Shown here: positions 8,995-17,117 of the stretch, piece by piece
Numbering within the stretch: position 1 is the stretch's first letter
Layout: each line of letters starts with the position of its first letter
NCBI GenBank assembly: GCA_002749535.1
Contig: MZZL01000369.1
Coordinates: forward strand, 1 to 17,117
Origin: Apophysomyces variabilis
Lineage: Eukaryota > Mucoromycota > Mucoromycetes > Mucorales > Mucoraceae
Reading direction: 5' to 3'
DNA: 17,117 nt
Translations under genes and position numbers: made by a program
The notes under the pieces: model-generated
What the model saw: only the letters and a program-made list of their open reading frames with translations
The model's database searches: none
Told to the model about the DNA's origin: nothing

Positions 8995-11051
8995 TTAAAT
9001 CTTAGCGAAAGGGTTCTTGTCCATGCGTAGTTTGAGTGCGATCAAAAATACAGAGCCCACCAAGTAACAAGCACCAGTAAACATCTTGTAAACGAAGTAA
9101 GGCTGAATATCGGAAACACTGGCTTCAATGCCGCCGGAAATGTTGGGACCAAACACTGAGATAATGTTGGTAATGAGAAGCAAAGACAAACCAGAAGGGA
9201 ATCTCTCCATGCCCAAGATAGAGGCAGTGATAGGTGATACTAAAAGAAGCCAATGCCCAATTAGCCAGCGGAAGCGATCAAAACCCTCCATAAAAAAAAG
9301 GAAGAAATCCTGAAAAACAAGGTTTTACTTACGTAATGCGAAATAAGAGCCACAGAAAAGACCAAAAAGAACAGCAAAGGCCATCATGACGCCGTAAGTA
9401 AAGGCAAATGTCCAGATTAAAAAGGAACTTAAGCCTCCCAGAATTGTGATGATAATATTGGTATTGATGCGTCCAATTCGGTCAGCCATAATACCCGCAA
9501 GGATACGACCGATAAAGTTCGCCGTCGCCGCCACAGCCACAAGGGCTGACCCCTGGGAATAAGATACACCGTAACTCGATGCATACGCTATTTTTTTTTA
9601 CGGAAAGAAGAAAAGGAAGACACGGGAGTTAGTCTTTGTCCTTACGATCTTTGGACGGGGACGAAGGGCTTAGTGAACCTTACATGGTAGATAAAAGAAA
9701 GGGACAAAGTAGCCCATTAACGCCAGATCAGAACCAACGCAGAATAAGACAAAGTTTAAGTCTTTCAGAACGCCGAATTTGACAATGTCTGTGAACTTTT
9801 TACGTTGTTTGGGCGCGGGCTTCAGCTCCTTAATCAACGCGACCGCCACTAGATCACAAGCGAGACATACAAATCCCATCACACGGTAGGTCCTATATAA
9901 TGAAAATTTAGATCTCATCACACTTTCTTGTCTTTTGCTGTTGTTTTTACCATGCAGGTCCTATTGAGGAATTGATAGGTGACATGATAAAAGGAATGAC
10001 CAAACCACCGATACCGGATCCACTAGCAATCAACCCCAAGGCAAGGCCACGGCGCCGTGTGAAATATTGAGGTGCCACAGCCATCTAGAGTAACCAAGCA
10101 GAAAAAAAAGTTTCGGTACATATAGTTTTGGAATGTTTCGAGTCCACAGTGAAAAGAAAATAAAGCACTTACTATCATGCAATACATCAATGATGCACCA
10201 GAACCGAACAAAATTCCTTGGGTTAAGTATAAGTGCCAAATCTGATATGGAAAAGGTGGAAAATCCCAGGGTTAGCAAACCGTGAGAAAAATGGATGATT
10301 CTACTTTCTAAGTTTCCCTTACCTGCCATGCAAAACCAGCCATTTCGAGTCCAATGGTAATCAATAACATGCCGATGATCATGACCATACGTAGACCGAC
10401 GATGGATCGTAATATTTGGGCTACAGGTCCCATCAAATTGATAAAAACCAATGCCAATGTACCGACAAAGCTGAGCTGAACACTGGATTCTATTCCAAAC
10501 ACATGTCGTTCATAATAATCTTGCATAACACCTATGAAAGAAAAGATACGGGATCCCAATGGTTCATTGCTTGCGCCTCTTTCTGTAAAAAGATCTTACC
10601 CCTACACAAAAGCATAAAATGATGAGTGACACAAAGATTGACAAGCGTGAAACGGTGAAATATTTATCCCAATAAAGCCCCGCATATCACCAATACAGAT
10701 TCGGATCAGACCGAACAGCGAAAAAAAAAAAAAAGGATTAAGGAACTACTTACCAACTTGTTGCGGTCCCAAAACTTGTACACTGGACCATGAAAGCACC
10801 AAGGACAATAAACCAGCCATAGCCACCATCGGGGCCTTCCTCTTCTCCTTGAATGGTCGCCTCTTATATTGGAAGGAGAGCATCAGTAACAAGATCAATT
10901 CGCAGAAAATCATTGACTTACCATCTACTTCTTTTTTTCCTTCAAGTGGTTGTTGCTGATCATTATCTTTCAGGACCTTTTCATCATAGATACTCCTGCC
11001 AGAAGTAATAGTTTGCTCGTTTATCTCTTTGATTTGAATTGTAGTGGCCAT
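8995..11051 (-). CDS. MFS monocarboxylate-transporter-like (MCH/MCT family) permease, paralogue B
   Basis: Nine exons on minus, complement of 8995..9239, 9333..9587, 9684..9892, 9951..10084, 10173..10241, 10323..10531, 10600..10601, 10754..10862 and 10922..11051; 453 residues. The N-terminus is hydrophilic (MATTIQIKEINEQ...), followed by the MCT signature DGGYGW, the loop motif RRRGLALGLIASGSG, a TYRVMG helix, and DRIGRINTN between helices 8 and 9. It is a 12-helix carrier of the same family as the neighbouring paralogue A, clearly homologous end to end but diverged, so the tandem duplication is old; substrate unknown. Seven intron positions, with phases, are shared with paralogue A, including the two introns that flank a two-base exon (GG, 10600-10601). 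Its last intron (9240..9332, phase 1, within FALLSPIT) is not in A. The intron before the microexon is long (152 nt) and has no AG between its first eight bases and its acceptor. The start ATG is at 11049-11051 and needs no further exon. Confidence 0.87.
10600..10601 (-). other. Two-nucleotide microexon (GG) of paralogue B
   Basis: The minus strand reads TGTGTAG|GG|GTAAGA. The upstream exon ends ACAAGTTG at 10754 and the downstream exon begins GTGTTATG at 10531, so TG+GG+GT gives Trp-Gly-Val. Direct joining without GG gives a stop about eight codons later. The acceptor is the only AG in the last 144 nt of the upstream intron, which leaves no alternative longer exon on that side. Confidence 0.78.
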
Positions 11052-11215
11052 TTATGCAAAGCCAATTGTATCGGATATACAACAGATAACAAAAGAAATG
11101 AAGACCTACGGGGAATGCTTCTCTTTTTTTGCTTTTCGCCAAAATAAAACAAAAGCTTTCTTTAAACAGAATAACGCGTTTCTTCTTCTCGTCCCTCTTC
11201 TACTTCGTTCTTTTT

Positions 11216-11223
11216 CTTTTATA
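11216..11223 (-). promoter_or_regulatory. Possible TATA box for paralogue B
   Basis: TATAAAAG on the minus strand lies about 165 bp upstream of the paralogue B ATG, with pyrimidine-rich sequence on both sides, as is common near fungal transcription starts. The site is A/T-rich on both strands, so direction is not certain. Confidence 0.3.
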
Positions 11224-11363
11224 AAAAAGAATTAAAGGTAGAATAACCAAGAAAAAAAAGAGAGGGAGACAAGAAGAAAGGGAAAATGAGATATATAAAC
11301 GCTAATTCTTTTTTCCTTCTTTATTGGACAGAATTTTTTTTTTTTTGCTGACTGTTAAAGTTT

Positions 11364-11406
11364 AGACGCCTCGTCTCACTTCTTCTCCGTAGTTGCGCGA
11401 ACTACG
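11364..11406. promoter_or_regulatory. Pair of short inverted repeats upstream of paralogue B
   Basis: AGACG-CCT-CGTCT (11364-11376) is followed 11 bp later by CGTAGTT-GCGCG-AACTACG (11388-11406), with perfect 5-bp and 7-bp arms. They form a G/C-richer island in an A/T-rich 5' flank, about 320-355 bp upstream of the transporter start. Binding by dimeric zinc-cluster or similar regulators is inference only. Confidence 0.35.
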
Positions 11407-11856
11407 CCACGTTCAATTTACCCGCTAGCCGCATGGAGTACTGAAAGAAATGATAATTGGAAAACTATATCCCGTGTGTATACGTTCCATTTGTTGGCAG
11501 CTAAACAGGATCTAAGCTAAATAACGTAATTGAGTGGACATAGAAAGTTTACTGGATCCCCAATAAATACAACCAACTGGTGGGATTACAACATAAGCTC
11601 CTCAGATGTCAGACCAAAAAAAAAAAAGGACGGATGATATGCTTAACCGTAACTTCCCCGGATAATCTTCTTTTCTCTCATTCTCCTTGTGTTTGGGCAA
11701 AAGAAAGTTGAGAAATTCATTAAACAAGAATGCCTATAGTAAACAAAAAAAGAAAAAGAACTTCTAGATGAAACAATGCGGGAAAAGAACGAACAATAAC
11801 AAAACAGAAGAAGAATTATATGTATAAAGATAGAGAGAGAGAGTGATAGGATATCA

Positions 11857-14800
11857 TTAAGCAACAGTATTAGGAATAGAATCCACCGTCGAATTATGAG
11901 ATCGAGTGGAATAAGGAATCGAAATACGACTACTGGCCGTGTCATTGCGTCTTAGCTGATCAAGACTATGTCTGTCCGAGTCAAGATGAGGGCCATCCAA
12001 GATCACTGATCTTGCATTCACCGATGCCCTTGAAACAAACGAAGCAGCATCATTGTCCGCCTGGGACCATTGAGGCAGTGTCAATGGTTGATGTTGATTC
12101 GTGATTCGGCTCACATAAATAGCGGGCCTAGGCAAAAACAAAAAAGTCAGAGACAAATATACACAAAAAAACACACCATAAACCCTAATTTTCTGTACCC
12201 GTTTAACTTACAGTTTCTTTTCCATGTAGTAGGCAAGGGCCTTACCACGTAACTTATCGCCATAGCGAGATCGTGGTAATTGCTTATTATCCACAATGAC
12301 GACCGTATCCACTAGGAAAGAATGGGTATCCAGAATAGCACTGACAATCAATGGTACGGCCGATAAAGCATGTTCTGCCACCTTGACTGCTGCCACAACT
12401 ACCGTTTCGCTACCAATTCTAAACACAATGCTGTCATACAGAACAACGTGAGCATTACACAAAAAGAGCCAAATCTCTCTGTTTCTGTTATTTTTTTTAC
12501 CATCCGCCTGGCGTAATACCAGGATGACACATCTCCACGCTCGATTCGATATCCACAGGGAAATGAAGAAGACCATTGACTTCAATCGTCTCACTAATAG
12601 GTCCAAGCACAAATAAACATTGCCCTTCCTCAACCAAGGTCTGTCCATCCACCCGACGTTGAACATTCCATAAGAAGCCAAGGTCACCTGTACGCATATA
12701 TTTGATCCGAGGATCGGCTCCAACAATCACTGCATCGAACTTGCTTCCTTCTTCACCATAGAAACCTCTAACATTGCATTCTGAAGCCACCCATATCTCT
12801 CCTATCACATGGCTCGGACAAAGCATTTGCGTCTCGGGATTGACAATCGCAATCATCGTGTTACTTGGCACAATACCCGAGTCATGGATCAGTAATCCAT
12901 TGGCCGCTTCCTCTTCCGGAAGAACGGGTTTAACAATACCCTGTCTCAACCATGCAAAATCAATCACTAAGGAGATAGGCTCCACCAACATGTACGATCG
13001 TGTCGTGATCATGGGATTGCCAGCATGGCTATAGACTGAATTAATGGCTTCTTTTTCCAATCGATTGACTGAAAAGTAGCGCATGGTATGTTGATCTAAA
13101 AGAACAAGGAAAAAAAAAGCTTAGTTTCCCCAAACGTTTTACCACAGTATGGCTTTTTCCCCCTTTTTCTTTTCTTGTTCTTTTGTTTACTTACACAGAG
13201 AAGGTTTGGGTCGATTTTCCGTGACGATCATCAAATTCTGAGTGTTGTGTAATGCCAGTGGACGATGTTCAGCCGAGGTCATGCGATTCATAGCATACTG
13301 GAGCAGAGGAAGATTGACACAAAGATCCTTAGCTAAAAATGGAAAGATCAGTTTCAGAATAGCGCTACTCTTTTTTGCCCTTACCCTTATAACGTTGAGC
13401 CAGCTCAAAGTAGAGGGCCGGTGTCTTATAAAAGTCATCCAAGGAAACCAAAACCGTAGGACATCCTATAAAAAAAAGATGGAGATTTAGAGCAGCTTTA
13501 ACCCAAAAAGGAAAATGTTGAAGGAAGTCCACGTTTTTTTACCAACATAAACACCGCAGAAGACGGCATGTAACAGACCAAGGCCTTCATGTGCTCCCAA
13601 TCCTGCCACCACCAAGCCACGTTGCGCTTTCATCTGACACGTCGTCTTTTGTGTTTTGCACTGAGCCAAAATGGTATCATGTCCCATCTTGGGATAACAA
13701 CGTCGTGTATTCGCCGAATTCTGTACAAGGACAAGGGTATCTTCTGCTAACCACTCTTGCTTCACGGAAAACCCACTTTCTTTGCCCAACATCTTGTTGA
13801 AACGCGAAGCCTTCCCAATCTGGAATTGCTCCGGCATCCGGAATCCCTTGGGAATCAAGGCTTTCAACGCCGCACTTACATGCTTATGTTTCAACACATC
13901 CTCGGACGCAGCATTGGTAATAATATACGTGATATCCAGATCACGCAGCGTCGTCACGATATTCGCCACATCTTCCTTGATCCGATTCGGATGTTGCTCC
14001 GGGTCAGGCAACGCACACACCACAGGTACCACGCCCAATACCATGCAAGCATAGATTGACTGGACAAAGTCCACCCCAAACGATGCCAAGATCAACACCT
14101 TTTTACCCTGTCGAAGCACAGCCTTCCGTTGTAAATAATTGGCTGTGGTGGCAATCTTATTGTTCATCTTTCGCCACGTATAGGATTTCGATCCCTGCAC
14201 AAACGCCACCTCTTCCGGGTAAAGCGACGTACGCCAGATCAAGAGATCCACAATATTGTTAAATCGACTCAGATCATAATCCGTACGCTCGTCTGTCACC
14301 GTCCGCACCATCTCCATTCCCGTATGCTGCGGTTGTTGTGTTGTCCCCAGTAACACACCCGTCTGGATAGCCTGATCATACGCTACCCTGGATCGCCAAA
14401 GGTCATTGTGAGGGTCACGGCTGGTGGCCGTGTTAAACACTGTGCGGTCCACATCCATCTTCAAATAGCGGAATTGGAACTGTCCGGTCATGAAAGCACG
14501 TTTGGTCATCAAAGGATGGATCTGACGCCGACCATGTTTGACTGTGCGTGGAAGACCATTCGGCGCCAGAACAACCATCGCATACAATCTTAAGCCGTGG
14601 TAACCAAGCAAAATATCCGCAATGTTGTTGGCGATCTCAGGCAATTCATCGCGATTCGCAGACGACTCGAATACCAAGATAGGCAGATGCTGATCGTTCA
14701 CGGCGATCTCAAAGATAGCACAGGGTTCCAAACGCGCCCTTTTGTTCAATGTGGCTATAATCTCGCTCGAAAAATGCACCTCTTCACTACCAAACTCTTC

Positions 14801-16982
14801 CCCCAAGCGTTGCTGCCGAATACGATCCTCATAACTACCCAAGACAACCAATCGTCCTCCAATCACCGTGCCTACCAATCCTGTACGCAAAAATTCCTGC
14901 TCATAGATCTCTGGACGCTGAGTCTCCGGAGGCACAAAAATAGGCCGCGCGTGGAAAATGGCTTCCGTATGTTTTGGCAAACCCCAGAAGCCACCCGACA
15001 ACGAAGGTGCATCAACCCATATTTCACCGATCGTATCCGCCGGACAAAGAGCAGTTGTTTCCGGATCCACAATGGCCACCGTAGCTGAAAAAAGAAAAAA
15101 AAAAAGAAATGAGTCCATCCATCGAGCTAAATTTTCTCTCTCTCTTACCTTCTGGAATGGCAAAGCCAAAAGAACCTACGCGTACATGGCCTGGTTCATT
15201 GGTATGTTGCGATTGTTGCACTTGTTCACCGGCGGCCAACATCACGACTTTGTTTCGTCGAAGCGCTTCGGCATCCAACAAACATTCCCATACATCCCTT
15301 GAATGTCCAGCAGCCAATACAGAACGTGTGGTCACTCTTTGCTCCTGCCCTTCGCCTTCCTGTTCATGCACTATTTCTTCCAGATGGGCTGGCCCTAGAT
15401 AATCTCGGAAGCCAAGAATCATACCACCGTATTCGGGCAGAGAAGCAATAGGACATACCACTTCCAATGGATCATCCCCATTGCCTAAAGGACTCAATAG
15501 TTTTTCCGCAATCATCTCGTTCAATTCCGGATTGACAATCACCGTATCAATCAATAATAGCCGTAGGGATGCAAAATCAGGGACCACTTTTTTACTATGT
15601 TGTTGTACTTCTTTCGGATTGGCTTGATAAAACTTGGTCGCATATTTTAATCCAGCATAATCAGCTAAAGCAATGGTAGCTACAAAAGCAAAAAGAAAAA
15701 GAAAGAAACGAAAGGGTAAGGGCAAAAAATAATAAAGAAATAGGTTATCCCTCCTTTCCCCTCCCCTTCACCCAAAACACTTGTTGATTTCCCAAATTAC
15801 CTTTGTACTTCGAAATGACATAAATCCATACGGCAGGTGTTTCCATGATACTCGCACTGGCAAAAATGGTATGATAGCCTGCAAATATGGAACAAAACAC
15901 AGAAAGAATCAAGCCCACTTGTTGTCTTGGTTCCAGGTACGTGACAACGGTATCCGGCTCATAACGAGCAGGGACCACCTGGATCGAACCGTCCTCGGCG
16001 GATTTCTGCACGACGGTCGGTGTTGCGGCGGCTTTAAATGTTCTGCATTGATGGACCAAGGTCTGATGGGTGACGGTCACTCCCTTGAGTTCGCCGTTCG
16101 TGGCCTTGCAGTATTCAATGTAGGCTAATTCAGGCACCTGGATCGGAGGTCGACCCGACGAGCCGGACGACTTGGCTTGGGTTGGGTACCAGGAACCAAA
16201 GTCATTGGTTTTCCACCACTCAATGTTCTTTGGGAATTCGATCGATCGTGCTTGCATGTCCCGTGTGAATGCACGTAGATTGTGATCCGTTGTCAAGACT
16301 AAATGGGTATTGGACAGATGGAGCACAAAGGCCAATTCCGCCAACTCTTCGGCCGCATTGATCGGCACCGCCACCATCCCTGCCAGGAAACATCCCAGAA
16401 AAGCAATGATGAATTCCAATGCCTCGGATTTACGGTAGATCAAGGCCACCCGATCCCCGATCGGCAAGCCGGATTTCTCACGGATCACCATCGCCACCTT
16501 TTCCGCCCGGGCATTCAACTTCTCCCACGTCAGACTCGCCGCCTCCTTCCCTCGGCTGTCCACCACCGTAAAGGCCGGCGTGGCGCGTGCACTGGTCGTC
16601 GTACGGTGGCGCAATACCTCCGCCAGATTCGTGAACGCTGCCATATCCGTCTCACTCCCATCGTCCGTCGACACCTTGAACGGGATCTCGCGTGCCACGA
16701 TCGGCAACATCTGCCGACCGGCCAAATCGGCCAAAAGCATCTGTTCCATCGGATCCTCCAACCGAAGCGTAGGCTGAGGCACAGCCTCAATCGCCTTGAA
16801 CGTCGTCGCCATCGAACTATCGCCATACCGACTTCGCCCGCGATTCAATGACCGTGATCGTTCACGTAATGTTTCTGTCAGGGAATAATTGCTACCCGAA
16901 AATCTTGCCACGTTGCTAGCAGAGAGAATGGATGGACTTCTTCCCGTTGAGGATGGTCGCCAGTTGTTCACGGACCCCGAAT
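11857..16982 (-). CDS. DIP2: DIP2/Cmr2-type protein with tandem FAAL-like adenylation domains (5' partial)
   Basis: Eight visible exons on minus, complement of 11857..12127, 12212..12430, 12501..13095, 13195..13332, 13385..13465, 13543..15084, 15149..15679 and 15801..16982; about 1518 residues. The first visible exon starts with two bases of a split codon, so 5' exons lie off the right edge; the family total is about 1570-1650. A Ser/Arg-rich linker is followed by adenylate-forming domain 1 (from nt about 16670; GDRVALIYRKSEALEF, then LAYIEYCKATNGELKGVTVTH in place of the canonical A3 loop). Its C-terminal part (GEIWVDAPSLSGGFW, LGSYEDRIRQQ) is in the 13543..15084 exon. Domain 2 starts near nt 14255 and has GEIWVASECNVRGFYG and RTGDLGF (nt about 12690). 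The last about 85 residues are polar and probably disordered. Family knowledge: DIP2/Cmr2 proteins derive from fatty acyl-AMP ligases and control subspecies of diacylglycerol in yeast. An N-terminal DMAP1-binding domain, usual in the family, would be in the missing part. Confidence 0.88.
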
Positions 16983-17117
16983 CTATACCAAAAAAACACA
17001 AAAAAGAAAAAGAATAATAGGTCATTAAGCTGATTTTCTTTTATTCAGGGAAAATAAAAAAAAAAAAAGAAAGACCAAAAGGGTAAGGGTGAGCAAAGGA
17101 AAAAAAAAAAAGAAAAA
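16983..17117 (-). other. Intron fragment of the DIP2-like gene
   Basis: Upstream of the 16982 acceptor (GGTATAG|AT) the minus strand is strongly T-rich, with several runs of ten or more T and in-frame stops, and no exon-like coding stretch reaches the window edge. I read it as the 3' part of one intron of at least 135 nt, or of an intron cluster. The preceding exon is not visible. Confidence 0.6.

Larger units (their letters stand above)
11052..11856. other. Upstream region of paralogue B and 3' flank of the DIP2-like gene
   Basis: These 805 bp hold the 5' flank of paralogue B (near 11052-11450) and the 3' flank of the DIP2-like gene (up to 11856). Features are long C/T (minus) or A/G (plus) tracts at about 11210-11280, a T run near 11335-11346, two short palindromes and an (AG)6 microsatellite at 11832-11843. 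I see no further gene. Confidence 0.5.

Noticed and set aside
8724..9005. 93-codon plus-strand frame
   Set aside because: A/T-rich, Ile/Cys/Tyr-biased and overlapping the 3' end of paralogue B. No domain is visible.
14597..15088. 163-codon plus-strand frame
   Set aside because: Antisense to adenylation domain 1 of the DIP2-like gene, with no domain or start context of its own.
16303..16851. 182-codon plus-strand frame rich in Arg, His and Gln
   Set aside because: It is a shadow of the G/C-rich coding strand of the DIP2-like gene; its composition is an effect of the opposite frame, and the minus strand matches a known family.
16983..17025. Extension of the DIP2-like coding frame upstream (MTYYSFSF...)
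   Set aside because: This is T-rich intron sequence before a TATAG acceptor; the open frame in it is short and does not resemble the family.

Overview
This is a nuclear genome fragment from a fungus. Five multi-exon protein genes carry short GT-AG introns (about 46-152 bp), and stop codons break every gene into small frames that rejoin exactly at consensus splice sites. The intron density, pyrimidine-rich and A/T-rich spacers, and the gene content point to an early-diverging lineage, most likely Mucoromycota (Mucorales type). The lineage is inference; no rRNA or other marker is present. There are no tRNA genes, transposons, CRISPR arrays or bacterial operon features that I can see.

Layout from left to right: (1) 1-2073 (+), the 3' part of an unrecognised helical-repeat protein ending in a haloacid-dehalogenase-like domain that has lost its lysine and distal acidic motifs. 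(2) 2674-3050 (-), a small three-exon LYR-family gene matching electron transfer flavoprotein regulatory factor 1 (ETFRF1/LYRM5). (3) 3207-5256 (+), a nine-exon Rab geranylgeranyltransferase alpha subunit (BET4/RABGGTA), divergent from ETFRF1 across a 156-bp shared promoter. (4) 5583-7545 (-) and (5) 8995-11051 (-), two diverged tandem paralogues of the fungal monocarboxylate-transporter-like (MCH/MCT) major facilitator family, each reconstructed here as nine exons. (6) 11857-16982 (-), eight exons of a DIP2/Cmr2-type protein with tandem adenylate-forming (FAAL-like) domains; its 5' exons lie beyond the right edge.

The genes are functionally unrelated neighbours (mitochondrial flavoprotein regulation, Rab prenylation, transport, acyl-adenylate/diacylglycerol homeostasis), and I see no multi-gene system. 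The most unusual signal is gene structure: both transporter paralogues can be read through only if a 2-nucleotide exon (GG) is spliced between two introns at the same place, right after the first membrane segment. Without it both frames hit a stop within a few codons. A GC-AG intron in BET4 and the degenerate HAD domain are secondary points of interest.

Exon coordinates were derived by eye from splice consensus, reading-frame continuity and family resemblance; no transcript data or database search was available.
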